In this document: positions 8,981 to 18,850 of the stretch, piece after piece
Layout: every line of letters begins with the position of its first letter
How positions within the stretch are numbered: the first letter of the stretch is position 1
DNA from: Cognatilysobacter terrigena
Lineage (GTDB): Bacteria; Pseudomonadota; Gammaproteobacteria; Xanthomonadales; Xanthomonadaceae
DNA: 64,000 nucleotides
Reading direction: 5' to 3'
NCBI RefSeq assembly: GCF_004361065.1
Contig: NZ_SELT01000003.1
Span: forward strand, 62,001-126,000
Made by a program: the position numbers and the translations under genes
Notes under the pieces: generated by a model
Seen by the model: only the letters and a program-made list of their open reading frames with translations
What the model was told of the DNA's origin: nothing
Databases searched by the model: none

Positions 8981-9006
8981 AAGCCCGCGCTCCATGCGCG
9001 GGCTTT
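8981..9006 (+). terminator. Hairpin terminator after rplT
   Basis: A 10-bp stem, aagcccgcgc (8981-8990) with gcgcgggctt (8996-9005), and a 5-nt loop lie 13 nt after the rplT stop. The T-tract is short, so termination may be shared with the second hairpin just downstream. Confidence 0.65.
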
Positions 9007-9022
9007 CGCCGAAAGCCTCACG

Positions 9023-9060
9023 CATGGGGAAGGGCGCAAGTCCTTCCCCATGTTCGTTTC
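9023..9060 (+). terminator. Second hairpin between rplT and pheS
   Basis: An 11-bp stem, catggggaagg (9023-9033) with ccttccccatg (9042-9052), is followed by ttcgtttct. Together with the hairpin at 8981 it probably separates rplT from pheST, or acts as an attenuator ahead of pheS. Confidence 0.55.
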
Positions 9061-9145
9061 TGCGATCCGTGTTTCGTGTTTCCTGCGTCGACCCTGCATC
9101 TGCGGCTTCGACGCACGCCATTGCGGCTTTCCGGCGTGCCGATAA

Positions 9146-10195
<1,050 letters not shown>

Positions 10196-10255
10196 CCGCC
10201 TCCTTCCGATTGCTGATCCCGCCGGCCGCGCGCCGGCGCGACGAACGAGACTCCG

Positions 10256-12634
10256 ATGAAGTTCTCCGAAAACTGGCTTCGACAGCACGTGCCGACGCAG
10301 GCGTCGCGCGACGAACTCGCCGCAACGCTGACCGCGATCGGGCTGGAAGTCGAAGACGTGACGCCGCTCGGCGAATCGCTCGATGGCGTCGTCGTGGCGC
10401 GCATCCTCAGCGCCGAACGCCATCCGGAAGCCGATCGCCTGCAGGTCTGCTGCGTCGACGCGGGGCAGGGCGAGCCGGTGCAGATCGTCTGCGGTGCGCC
10501 GAATGCACGTGCGGGGCTGTGCGCGCCGCTGGCGACGGTCGGCGCGACGCTGCCGGGCGGCATCGCCATCAAGGCGGCGAAACTGCGCGGCGTGGAGTCG
10601 AGCGGCATGCTGTGCTCGGCGAAGGAACTGGGCATCGACGCCGATGCGTCCGGCCTGCTCGAACTGCCGGATGACGCGACGGTCGGCACGCCGATCGCGG
10701 AGTTCCTCGCACTTCCCGATTCGAGCATCGAGATCAAGCTGACGCCGAATCGCGCCGACTGCTTCAGCGTGCGCGGCATCGCGTACGACGTCGCCGCTGC
10801 GACGGGCGCGCAGGTCGCGTCGCTCGACATCGCACCGGTCGCGGGCGCGACGACGTCCACGCTGCCTGTCGAACTCCATGCAGGCGCGGACGCGCCGCGC
10901 TATTGCGGTCGCGTCATCGAAGGTGTGGACGCCACGGTGTCGACGCCCGTCTGGATGGCCGAACGCCTGCGCCGCAGCGGTATCCGTCCAGTGTCGTTCC
11001 TGGTCGACGTCACGCAGTACGTGATGATCGAGCTCGGCCAGCCGATGCATGCGTTCGATCGCGGGACGGTGCGCGGCCCGGTCGGCGTGCGCCATGCGCG
11101 CGATGGCGAGGCGCTCAAGCTCCTCGATGGCCGCGACGTCACGCTCGATCCGCAGTTCCTCGTCGTCACCGACGCCGATCGCGCGGTCGCGCTCGCGGGC
11201 GTCATGGGCGGCCACGACACGCGCGTGACCGACGCGACGCGCGACGTCTTCCTCGAGTCCGCGCACTTCGCGCCCAGCGCGATCATCGGGCGCGGCCGCA
11301 AGCTCGGCCTGCACACCGACGCCTCGCATCGCTTCGAGCGCGGCGTCGACCCGGAACTGCCGCGCCAGGCGATCGAGTACGCGACGCGCCTCATCCTCGA
11401 TATCGCCGGCGGCCAGCCCGGGCCGGTGGTGGAGGCTGCCCTCGAAGCGCACCTGCCGCGTCCGACGCCGATCCTGCTCCGTCGTGACCGCCTCGCGCGC
11501 GTGCTCGGCGTGCGCGTGGAGGATGGCGAGGTCGAACGCATCCTGCGTGCGCTCGGTCTTGCGGTCGAAGGCGACGCGAGCGGCTGGCGCGTGACGCCGC
11601 CGAGCCGCCGCTTCGACCTCGCGATCGAAGAAGACCTGATCGAAGAGATCGCCCGGATTCACGGCTACGACGCGATCCCCGCGACGCTGCCTGGCGGCGT
11701 CGTGCCGTTGGCGCCGGCGACCGAAACGCGCGTCGAGCCGTCGCACCTGCGCCGCGCCCTGGCCGGCCGCGATTTCCTTGAAGCGATCAACTACGCGTTC
11801 GTCGACGCAGCGTGGCTCGACGCCTGGTCGCTGCAGGCGAACGCCGTTCCGCTCGCGAATCCGCTCAGCGGCGAGCTGGCGATCATGCGCACCTCGCTGC
11901 TGCCGGGCCTGGTCGCCGCGCTGGGGCGCAACGCCGCGCGTCAGCAGTCGCGCGTGCGCCTGTTCGAGCTCGGCAACGTGTTCCATGCGACGGGCGAGGG
12001 CGAAGCGCCGCTGCACACGCAGCGTATCGCGGCGGTCGCCTCCGGTGACGCCAAGGGCGAGCAGTGGGGCACGACGTCGCGACCCGTCGACTTCCACAGC
12101 CTCAAGGGCGACCTCGAGAGCCTCGCTGCGCTCTCGGGCGCGCCGCTCCAGTTCGAGCGCTCGTCGCGGCCTTGGGGCCATCCGGGCCGTTCCGCCGACA
12201 TCGTGCTCGACGGTCGCGCGGTCGGCTGGATCGGGCAGTTGCACCCGCGCCTGCAGCAGGCACTCGGGCTCGATGTCGACGTGGTGGCGTTCGAGGTCGA
12301 TCTCGAGGCCGTCCGGCTTCGCGCGCTGCCGAAGGCGGAGGGGCTGTCGCGTTATCCGTCGGTCCGTCGCGACCTTGCGTTCGTCGTCGCCGAGACGACG
12401 CCGTGGGGCGCGATCGAGGCGTCCGTGCGCAGCGCCGCGGGGCCGTCCGTGCGCGACCTCGTGCTGTTCGACGTCTACCGTGGCAAGGGCGTCGAAACCG
12501 GATTCAAGAGTGTCGCCATGGGCTTGATCCTGCAGGAGAAAAGTCGCACTCTGACCGACCGCGACGTGGACGCTGTCGTCGGCGAAGTGACCGCTTCGCT
12601 ACAGCGTGAACACGGCGCGACGATTCGCAGCTGA
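10256..12634 (+). CDS. pheT: Phenylalanine-tRNA ligase beta subunit
   Basis: A 792-aa subunit, typical in length, beginning [14 protein letters not shown]. It contains the tRNA-binding OB fold (about 40-150), the B3/B4 editing domain (about 215-390), the B5 domain, a catalytic-like core and the C-terminal anticodon-binding FDX-ACB domain ([13 protein letters not shown] near residue 705). It pairs with PheS. The large open frame on the opposite strand is a shadow caused by GC-rich codon bias. Confidence 0.97.
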   Translation: MKFSENWLRQHVPTQASRDELAATLTAIGLEVEDVTPLGESLDGVVVARILSAERHPEADRLQVCCVDAGQGEPVQIVCGAPNARAGLCAPLATVGATLPGGIAIKAAKLRGVESSGMLCSAKELGIDADASGLLELPDDATVGTPIAEFLALPDSSIEIKLTPNRADCFSVRGIAYDVAAATGAQVASLDIAPVAGATTSTLPVELHAGADAPRYCGRVIEGVDATVSTPVWMAERLRRSGIRPVSFLVDVTQYVMIELGQPMHAFDRGTVRGPVGVRHARDGEALKLLDGRDVTLDPQFLVVTDADRAVALAGVMGGHDTRVTDATRDVFLESAHFAPSAIIGRGRKLGLHTDASHRFERGVDPELPRQAIEYATRLILDIAGGQPGPVVEAALEAHLPRPTPILLRRDRLARVLGVRVEDGEVERILRALGLAVEGDASGWRVTPPSRRFDLAIEEDLIEEIARIHGYDAIPATLPGGVVPLAPATETRVEPSHLRRALAGRDFLEAINYAFVDAAWLDAWSLQANAVPLANPLSGELAIMRTSLLPGLVAALGRNAARQQSRVRLFELGNVFHATGEGEAPLHTQRIAAVASGDAKGEQWGTTSRPVDFHSLKGDLESLAALSGAPLQFERSSRPWGHPGRSADIVLDGRAVGWIGQLHPRLQQALGLDVDVVAFEVDLEAVRLRALPKAEGLSRYPSVRRDLAFVVAETTPWGAIEASVRSAAGPSVRDLVLFDVYRGKGVETGFKSVAMGLILQEKSRTLTDRDVDAVVGEVTASLQREHGATIRS

Positions 12635-12653
12635 GCCCGAGGAATCTGCACCG

Positions 12654-12959
12654 ATGACGCTGACCAAGGCCGAGATGGCTGAGCGACTGTTCGACGAGGT
12701 CGGCCTCAACAAGCGCGAGGCGAAGGAGTTCGTCGACTCGTTCTTCGACGTGCTGCGCGAAGCGCTGGAGGGCGGCCGCCAGGTCAAGCTTTCGGGCTTC
12801 GGCAATTTCGATCTGCGTCGGAAGAACCAGCGCCCGGGCCGCAACCCGAAAACGGGCGAGGAAATTCCGATCTCCGCGCGCACCGTGGTGACCTTCCGTC
12901 CGGGCCAGAAGCTGAAGGAGCGCGTCGAGGCGTACTCCGGAGCGAACGAACATGCTTGA
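12654..12959 (+). CDS. ihfA: Integration host factor subunit alpha
   Basis: A 101-aa HU/IHF-family DNA-bending protein. Diagnostic residues include [25 protein letters not shown] and the DNA-contacting arm [19 protein letters not shown]. It pairs with IhfB and sharply bends DNA in recombination, replication and transcription. The pheST-ihfA-merR order is conserved in gammaproteobacteria. An SD-like cgagg lies upstream of the ATG. It overlaps the next gene by 8 bp. Confidence 0.96.
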   Translation: MTLTKAEMAERLFDEVGLNKREAKEFVDSFFDVLREALEGGRQVKLSGFGNFDLRRKNQRPGRNPKTGEEIPISARTVVTFRPGQKLKERVEAYSGANEHA

Positions 12960-13308
12960 TCCGGGCAGCAACAAGGAACTGCCGCCGATCCCGGCCAAGC
13001 GTTACTTCACCATCGGTGAAGTGAGCGAGCTGTGCGACGTCAAGCCGCACGTGCTGCGCTATTGGGAGACGGAATTCCCGATGCTCAATCCGGTGAAGCG
13101 TCGCGGCAATCGCCGTTACTACCAGCGCCACGAAGTGCTGATGGTGCGGCAGATCCGCGGGCTGCTGTACGAACAGGGCTACACCATCGGCGGCGCGCGC
13201 CTTCGTCTCGAAGGCGATGGACAGAAGCAGGAATCCGCACTCAGCTCGCAGATCATCCGCCAGGTGCGGATGGAGCTCGAGGAAGTGCTGCAGTTGCTGC
13301 GACGCTGA
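12952..13308 (+). CDS. MerR-family transcriptional regulator (ihfA-linked type)
   Basis: A 118-aa protein with an N-terminal MerR winged helix ([33 protein letters not shown], about 17-90) and a short C-terminal coiled-coil dimerisation helix. There is no visible ligand or metal-binding domain. Genes of this type follow ihfA in many gammaproteobacteria, but the target is generally unknown. Translation probably depends on ihfA because the genes overlap. Confidence 0.92.
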   Translation: MLDPGSNKELPPIPAKRYFTIGEVSELCDVKPHVLRYWETEFPMLNPVKRRGNRRYYQRHEVLMVRQIRGLLYEQGYTIGGARLRLEGDGQKQESALSSQIIRQVRMELEEVLQLLRR

Positions 13309-13602
13309 TCGGGCGGGCAGGCTGCGCCTCGCGCTGAGGCCGTCCAGCAGGTTCCACCGCGTGGGAACCCGACGCCGGTCATGCGTCCTGCGTTCGCTGA
13401 CATGGTTTCCTGGGCCGCGACATCGCGGCAGATGCTCGGCGGCGTGGCTCGCGCCCGCTAGCCCAGTCGCCGCGGGTGCGCACCGAGCCCTCCCGTGAAT
13501 TCCTCAGGTTCGAGTCCGCGAAGTCGTCCATGGCGGCCGCTCTCACGCGTTTGCCGGGCGTAGGATCGGGCGACGGCCATGAGGCGGGTTCGGAGACGTC
13601 CG

Positions 13603-13872
13603 ATGGATTCGATGCACTGTCCGCACTGCGGCGCGGTCGCCATGCGCTATGGCGAGAAGGCGTTGCTCGGTCCCATGGCGTCGCGAGGTTGCCAGGCCTG
13701 TGGACACGCGCTGTCGGTTCGATGGTCGTCGGTGATCGCGCTTCTTCCGGCAATGGTCGCCATTCCGTTCGCCGTCGAGATGTGGCCGACCAATGCCGCG
13801 ATGCTGCTGGGCGTGTTGGGCGTGAGCGCGTCGTTGGCGCTGCACGCCCGCGTACCGCTGGTCGTGCGCTGA
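13603..13872 (+). CDS. Zinc-ribbon membrane protein, unknown function
   Basis: An 89-aa protein starting MDSMHCPHCGAVAMRYGEKALLG. Two CxxC pairs (CPHC and CQAC) form a zinc-ribbon-like N-terminus. Two hydrophobic helices follow (VIALLPAMVAIPFAVEM and AAMLLGVLGVSASLAL). ATGs at 13579 and 13612 are also possible. It lies just upstream of tRNA-Pro. The 294 nt between the MerR gene and this start hold nothing I recognise. Confidence 0.65.
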   Translation: MDSMHCPHCGAVAMRYGEKALLGPMASRGCQACGHALSVRWSSVIALLPAMVAIPFAVEMWPTNAAMLLGVLGVSASLALHARVPLVVR

Positions 13873-13932
13873 CCGTCCGCTGCCGACGCCGGTCGCGCTA
13901 TACTTCGCGCCCGCTTCGGCGGACCGGCTTTC

Positions 13933-14009
13933 CGGGGTATAGCGCAGCCTGGTAGCGCACCAGTCTGGGGGACTGGTGGTCGTCGGTTCGAATCCGGCTA
14001 CCCCGACCA
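13933..14009 (+). tRNA. tRNA-Pro (anticodon GGG), island integration target
   Basis: A 77-nt tRNA with acceptor pairing cggggta/taccccg and an encoded CCA. The anticodon stem ccagt/actgg encloses ctggggg, giving GGG, which reads CCC proline codons. Its 3' end forms part of the left attachment site of the genomic island, and the gene remains intact. Confidence 0.96.
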
Positions 14010-14012
14010 ATT
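13986..14012 (+). repeat. attL core: 27-bp direct repeat in the tRNA-Pro 3' end
   Basis: The last 24 nt of tRNA-Pro plus att form a 27-bp sequence repeated exactly at 40658-40684. This is the expected product of site-specific integration by the tyrosine recombinase encoded just downstream. Confidence 0.93.
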
Positions 14013-14019
14013 TCGGGCA

Positions 14020-14064
14020 CGTAAGTGCTTGATCCGCTTGAAAGCCCCCAACTTTCAAGCACTT
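14020..14064 (+). repeat. Arm-type repeat and nested inverted repeats next to attL
   Basis: A segment cgtaagtgcttgatcc (14020-14035) resembles two direct repeats near attR. Nested inverted repeats follow: aagtgcttg (14023-14031) with caagcactt (14056-14064), and cttgaaag (14037-14044) with ctttcaag (14052-14059). These are candidate integrase arm or excisionase sites, or a terminator for tRNA-Pro inside the island. Confidence 0.5.
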
Positions 14065-14151
14065 GCCAGGGCCTCGATCTCTAACTGCTACGTCTGAGTG
14101 TTACGGGTTGCTGCTACGGCGCCCACTGACGACAGGAGGAGATCGAGGTCC

Positions 14152-16002
14152 ATGGCTGAGTATCTGCAGAAGCGCAAGGGCAGCACTTTCTGGTACGCCC
14201 GGGTACCCGCGCCCAGAGAGGTTCTCGAGCTCCGTGCCGAGAAGGGCGTGAAAGGCCGACGTGAAGTCTGGCAGACCCTTGGCACCCGGGATCTTCGTGA
14301 AGCCAAGCAGAGGCTTCCGCACGCGATCATTCAGATTCAGGCCGCCTTTGCGGCAGAAGTTGCGTCCCTGCGCCATAAGCCAGCTCAATCTTCTATCGTT
14401 CCCACGGAGGAAGACTTCCAGCGCGCTGTTTGGGAGTTTGTGAAGCGCGAACGAGCCCTAGATGAGCTGGAGCGCACGGTCCGGCCGAGCGGCCGTGAAG
14501 TGCAAAGCTCCGAGGAGGCGCTTCAGCTTTCCTTCGTGGCTAACCCGCCGAGCTCGGAGCTCGAGGCCCTGTCGAGGTCCCTGACCGTCATCGGTATGCG
14601 TGAGGCCGCGCAGACCGCTTCCGAAAATCGCGCCGCGCTCCGCGATGCTCTCAAGACGTCCTTAATCAACAACGACTTCGAGATGATCGATTGGGCGATC
14701 CAGGATCTGGTCGAACGCAAGTCGTGGCGGATCGAGGCGGACTCGGTCGCCTACAAGACCCTCGGACGACATCTAATTAAGGCTTGGCTCAACGCTCTCG
14801 CTACCGCCGAGCGACGAGACGAGGGCATCTACGAGGATCTGCCGGTAGCTCCGGCGGGATTGGCCGAACCGACCGTGCCTTCCCGAAGCGAACGCCGCGA
14901 TGTCCTGCCCTTCGCGAAAAAGCCAAAGAAGGGTGAGTCGCTCAAGGACTACTTCGAGGCCTACCTCAAAGAAGCTAGATCCGGAGTTACCTCGGGGGGA
15001 TTGAAGGAGGCCCGAGCAACGATTCGGCAGTTCGTGGAGTCCGTTGGAGATCGGCCCGTAGACGCGTATCGCCGTGACGACATGGCTCGCTTTAAGCGAT
15101 TGCTTCGAGAGGCGCCGGTGCTTTCGGAGAAGCGTTTTCCGGGCGTTGGCCTGCCTCAAGCGATTGAGCTCAACAAGAAGGCAAATCACCCCGTGATCAA
15201 GGCGAGCACCGCCCGATGCCGTCTCTCGATCATGTCGTCGTTTGGCAAGTGGCTTGAGCTAAACGTCGATGGCGTCGACGCCTCGAGCTTCCAGACTAGC
15301 TTGCCGCCGCGAACCGATTCAGAGCGAATGGAGCCTTTCTCGCAGGATGAAGTCCGGAGGATCCTCAACGCTCACGCTTTCATCGGTTGCGAGTCTGAGC
15401 AGAACCAACTTCCACCGGGCGAACACCGCATTCGCGATTGGCGTTACTGGCTGACTCTGATCCTTGCGTTTTCCGGCGCTCGACTCAACGAAATCACGCA
15501 GCTCACAGTGGCCGACATTACGGAGCGCGACGGCATTCCGGGATTTGCTATCACTGACCGCGCGGCCGGCCAGTCGCTCAAGAATGCCAACTCCAAGCGC
15601 TGGATACCCATACACCCGAAGCTGCTAGAACTTGGCATCCTTGATTACGTCGCGGCTGTAGGGGAGTCCGGAGAGTACGATCTCTTCCACGATATCGCGC
15701 TCGATCGAGACGGCCGCAGGTCGAAAAGTGCTGGCAAGTGGTTCACCCGGTTCCTCACGCGAATCGGCGTGAAGGGCGAGAGCGACCTGGGTGCAGCTCA
15801 TCGGTGGCGGCACACCCTGACGGACTCGTTGCGGAGAGCAGGCGTTGACGACTACGACATCTCTGTGGTTCTCGGCCACGGCATTGACGCCGCGAAGATG
15901 ACTCAGCACTACGGAAGGGAAATCGTTTTCAAGCCGGCCGATCTTCATCGCCTACTGTCCAAGGCCGCATACCCAACAGTCGACTTCGAGCTGCTCCGTT
16001 AG
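14152..16002 (+). CDS. int: Tyrosine recombinase / island integrase
   Basis: A 616-aa site-specific recombinase. The N-terminus (YLQKRKGSTFWYARVPAPREVLEL) resembles the DUF6538 domain of large phage-type integrases. A SAM-like core-binding region lies near 265-365. The C-terminal catalytic domain shows the first Arg in FSGARLNEITQL, the HRWRH box, the LGHG box and the nucleophile Tyr in TQHYGRE. It should catalyse integration and excision between the attL and attR cores. The ATG at 14152 follows an SD-like aggagga; an upstream in-frame ATG at 14098 is less likely. The gene is near the tRNA end, as usual for islands. Confidence 0.95.
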   Translation: MAEYLQKRKGSTFWYARVPAPREVLELRAEKGVKGRREVWQTLGTRDLREAKQRLPHAIIQIQAAFAAEVASLRHKPAQSSIVPTEEDFQRAVWEFVKRERALDELERTVRPSGREVQSSEEALQLSFVANPPSSELEALSRSLTVIGMREAAQTASENRAALRDALKTSLINNDFEMIDWAIQDLVERKSWRIEADSVAYKTLGRHLIKAWLNALATAERRDEGIYEDLPVAPAGLAEPTVPSRSERRDVLPFAKKPKKGESLKDYFEAYLKEARSGVTSGGLKEARATIRQFVESVGDRPVDAYRRDDMARFKRLLREAPVLSEKRFPGVGLPQAIELNKKANHPVIKASTARCRLSIMSSFGKWLELNVDGVDASSFQTSLPPRTDSERMEPFSQDEVRRILNAHAFIGCESEQNQLPPGEHRIRDWRYWLTLILAFSGARLNEITQLTVADITERDGIPGFAITDRAAGQSLKNANSKRWIPIHPKLLELGILDYVAAVGESGEYDLFHDIALDRDGRRSKSAGKWFTRFLTRIGVKGESDLGAAHRWRHTLTDSLRRAGVDDYDISVVLGHGIDAAKMTQHYGREIVFKPADLHRLLSKAAYPTVDFELLR

Positions 16003-16882
16003 TCGAGCCATTTGCCAACTGCGCACATCGACTGTAGGTGCCTGTAGTGCGCTCTGACGTCGTCCGCCCGAATTGTGTATCGGGTGGCCGCGCGCGCAGC
16101 CCGCCGCGCTCTCGTTGCGTCTGGCGCGGTCCTGAGAGGCGATGCCACACCACCACCCCGGCGCACGGTTACTCGACGCGTACTTTTGTGAGAGATAGCT
16201 ATAATGTTGATTTGAAAGGGATTTTTGTTGCAACTCCAATCTGCGTTGCGTCATAATTCCCCTCGGTTCAGGGCCTACTGAGCGCCCCTACGCTGCCGCC
16301 TCCGGGCTTCTCAGTGAACTCCTGTCAGCGTTAGCGGCTCCCGTATGTTCGCGCTGGCTTGTAAAGCGAAGTGTCTCGACGAGGCCTCGCGGACATAGAA
16401 GAGTCCGAGCTATGTCAGCCGTGTCTAGCGAAAGCTGCGCAACGGTGCTCGGTGAGAAATGCAGGTCAGCCCTACCGACCCGGTCTGCATCTTCAAAAAA
16501 TTAAGTGCGCAATGGATCGGAAAGCCTCGCGAGAAGAACTCACGAGTGAGGGCGGCTCCCACCTCAGTTCTTGGGGTAAGGGGGTCTATTGCCCTCTCTT
16601 GAGAAGATCCCCTAGAACAGCAAAACCTAAAGCAAGAAAAGAGCAACGAAGCTCAGCTTCTGACGAAGCTAAGGGCTCGCGACAAGTGAGGACCTGTCGG
16701 CAAAGAGATGCTTGCGATTCAGCTCGCGCAGATTGAGAGGCCGCCCCGGCCTTATCCGCCTTGGAGATCGAACCTCGGGGAGCGCCATCGGTGCTGGGCC
16801 GCATCGGTCTGCCCGTGCTGCTTCAGCTCCGCATGCTTACCTCGCTATCGTCTGACGACGATGAGCTGACGGAGGCTCGGCT
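16003..16882. other. 880-nt stretch without a convincing gene
   Basis: A consensus -10 hexamer TATAAT occurs at 16200-16205, but no good -35 lies 16-18 nt upstream. The open frames here (for example 16371-16736 plus) have no recognisable family, poor composition and no SD. It could be decayed island DNA. No excisionase gene was recognised here. Confidence 0.4.
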
Positions 16883-17227
16883 CTACTTCAAGATTCCCGT
16901 CCTCGCGGCTGCGCGCAGCGCACGAACGATTCGCAACTCCTGCTCGCTAATCAGCATCGACGGTGCAATCTTTGAGAGCACGTCGTAAAGCTCCGGCTGG
17001 TAGGACTCCAGCGCTACCGCCAGCATCTCTTTTGGGTCGGCGCCTAGTGATTTCGCCAGCGCAGGAATTCGCGCGAGTGGAATCTTTGTCCGACCCGTCT
17101 TGATCATGCTTATCGTGTTCGGACTTTCGAAGCCGGCTTCCCGAGCGATCTCATCCTGCGTTTTGGGCGAGGCATCCACCAGCACCGTGAAGTAATTTGC
17201 GACGTGCTGCATTGATGGTTTTCGCAT
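16883..17227 (-). CDS. XRE-family helix-turn-helix regulator
   Basis: A 114-aa protein with a Cro/C1-type helix-turn-helix at about residues 20-65 (KTQDEIAREAGFESPNTISMIKTGRTKIPLARIPALAKSLG). The C-terminal helices may dimerise. ATG at 17227; an internal ATG at 17212 is possible. A 17-bp inverted repeat 25 nt upstream is a candidate operator. On islands such proteins usually control integration or transfer genes, but its targets here are unknown. Confidence 0.85.
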   Translation of the reverse strand: MRKPSMQHVANYFTVLVDASPKTQDEIAREAGFESPNTISMIKTGRTKIPLARIPALAKSLGADPKEMLAVALESYQPELYDVLSKIAPSMLISEQELRIVRALRAAARTGILK

Positions 17228-17618
17228 CGTTGTTCTCTTCGTGAGTGATTCGTCTAATGATCTTAGACAGCCACTTGAGAACTTCTCAGTCGAATCTCAG
17301 GTGCGGGTAGAACGCGCCGAAACCTCAAGCTAACGTCATGGAAACGTCATGAGGATGTCAGCTCGCAGCTCTGCGTATAGACGTTGGTGCCGTGCGCGTT
17401 CGCGCGTGAACTAAGCTCCGTGCGCTGGCTTGCCGGAACTGTAAGGTCGAAGTGCGATTCGAAACCTACAGTTCAGCCACTTTTTGACGAGCTCGGAATC
17501 TCGCAGATCTCTTCTGCTTCGAAGTCTTAGACGGGAATGCCGGAGACCTATGTGTCTACGGCAAAGTCTGTGATCTTCCGAGCAAACTCCATAGTTCGGA
17601 GATCAGAGGCCGAACTGG
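17228..17618. promoter_or_regulatory. Intergenic region with XRE operator candidate and direct repeats
   Basis: An inverted repeat gtctaa-tgatc-ttagac (17252-17268) lies just upstream of the XRE gene. A direct repeat aacgtcatg occurs at 17332-17340 and 17343-17351. The rest of this 391-nt gap, which ends at the 3' end of the HXS operon, shows nothing recognisable. Confidence 0.45.
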
Positions 17619-18230
17619 CTAGTTTGCGGCGGGCGGTTCATCCGGAGCTCGCGACGCCGCGGGCTGTGGAGGTGCGGCAGCTGGATCTGGCGCACTCAAC
17701 GCTGGCGCATCCTCCGGGGGCGATGCTTGTGGGCGCTGAAGGGCTGGATAGGTATCGAGAGCTGCTGCGGTCTGTAGCTCTACCCAACGCTTTGCCGCCC
17801 TCTGCATCGCCGCCCTCATCGCCTCGTCAGCCGTTAGCGACGCGTCAGATCGAGCGAACTCCTCGCTGACGAGCGGCGCGAACCCATCGAGCTCAACTAG
17901 TCCCGGATTCCTCGCGACAAAGTCGGACTTGTAGCTAGCCCAGTCGACCTCCGAGAGGCTCGAGAGTTTTCGACTGCCAATGGGTGGCGGGTTGGTCAGT
18001 GCTGCCAATTCGTTTGCATCAAGGGCAGTGGCGTCCGCCTGCTCGACTACGGGCTCAGGGAGCGTCTCCGTAGCCACGGTGGATGGCGCAGGGGCAGCGC
18101 TTGCAGCCGGTGCCACAGCTGGACTCGGGGCGTTGCCCAGCATGACGGCGATGCCGGCAATGAAACCGCCGATCCCGATGAGCAGGGCCGTGCCGGGTGC
18201 GACGCCGGATTTGGGGCGCTGGTCGGTCAT
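17619..18230 (-). CDS. Membrane-anchored protein downstream of hxsA, unknown function
   Basis: A 203-aa protein. One N-terminal transmembrane segment, about 14-33 (GTALLIGIGGFIAGIAVMLG), is followed by an Ala/Pro-rich linker. A folded region of about 85 residues follows (ALTNPPPIGSRKLSSLSEVDWASYKSDF...RAAMQRAAKRWVEL), then a Pro/Ala-rich tail. It starts 5 nt after the hxsA stop in the same orientation, so it is very likely part of the HXS operon. I do not recognise the family. It could anchor or display the HxsA product in the periplasm; this is inference. Confidence 0.75.
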   Translation of the reverse strand: MTDQRPKSGVAPGTALLIGIGGFIAGIAVMLGNAPSPAVAPAASAAPAPSTVATETLPEPVVEQADATALDANELAALTNPPPIGSRKLSSLSEVDWASYKSDFVARNPGLVELDGFAPLVSEEFARSDASLTADEAMRAAMQRAAKRWVELQTAAALDTYPALQRPQASPPEDAPALSAPDPAAAPPQPAASRAPDEPPAAN

Positions 18231-18235
18231 GACTC

Positions 18236-18850
18236 TTACTTGGGGATGCCGACACCGAGCGCATTAAGCGTTTCGGTGCTCATGCGTCCATCGGCTTTGA
18301 GCCCCTTGGCCACCTGGTATTGCTTCAACGCCGCCCGAGTTGGTTCGGACATGACGCCGTCGACTGCGCCTGGGTCGTAGCCCGCCGCGTAAAGCGAGAC
18401 CTGAACTCGCATGATCAGCACCTGTAGCGCGTCCGGTCGGGAGCCGCCCGTGATCGAGCCTGCCGGGGTCTCCACGGGCCGGGTCGACGAGGGGGCGAGC
18501 GAGTCGACCGGCGCCGCGCTGCGTGTCGAGCTCGGTGCTAGGGACGGATAGGTCGAAGGCGCGACCCGGGGCGCAGGGGAGGGCGCGACGTAAGGCGACG
18601 GCGGCACATACGGCGCCGAGCGGTAACCGCCGCTACCGGAGTAGTGCGACGCGTGCGAGCTGTGGCTACTATGCGAGCGATGGCCGGCGTAGAGGTTGTC
18701 CACGCCCACATTCAATGGCGCCGTCATCTCGACGCCGAACGGCGTGTCCTTGACCACGAGCGCATCGAGTCTGGCGCCTTGCTGCGGCCCGTCGTCGTGC
18801 CCGTGTAGGCCGGAGAGCACTGCCCCTGCAAGTCCAAGTGCCTCACGCAT
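18236..18850 (-). CDS. hxsA: His-Xaa-Ser repeat protein HxsA
   Basis: A 204-aa protein and the presumed substrate of the two radical-SAM enzymes encoded just upstream. Residues 57-71 hold five consecutive His-X-Ser triplets (HRS, HSS, HSS, HAS, HYS), the family hallmark. A Pro/Ser-rich linker follows, about 80-140. The C-terminus, about 143-200, is a peptidoglycan-binding domain (VQVSLYAAGYDPGAVDGVMSEPTRAALKQYQ). The N-terminus is only weakly hydrophobic (MREALGLAGAVLSG). The ATG at 18850 follows agggggaaag and overlaps hxsC by 8 bp. A longer frame to 19000 would lie inside hxsC. The chemistry of the modification is not known to me. Confidence 0.93.
   Translation of the reverse strand: MREALGLAGAVLSGLHGHDDGPQQGARLDALVVKDTPFGVEMTAPLNVGVDNLYAGHRSHSSHSSHASHYSGSGGYRSAPYVPPSPYVAPSPAPRVAPSTYPSLAPSSTRSAAPVDSLAPSSTRPVETPAGSITGGSRPDALQVLIMRVQVSLYAAGYDPGAVDGVMSEPTRAALKQYQVAKGLKADGRMSTETLNALGVGIPK

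Noticed and set aside
16200..16205. Perfect TATAAT -10 hexamer
   Set aside because: No -35 element lies at 16-18 nt upstream and no gene follows, so it is not listed as a promoter.
16371..16736. 121-codon plus-strand frame in the island gap
   Set aside because: No family, biased composition, no SD; insufficient support for a gene.
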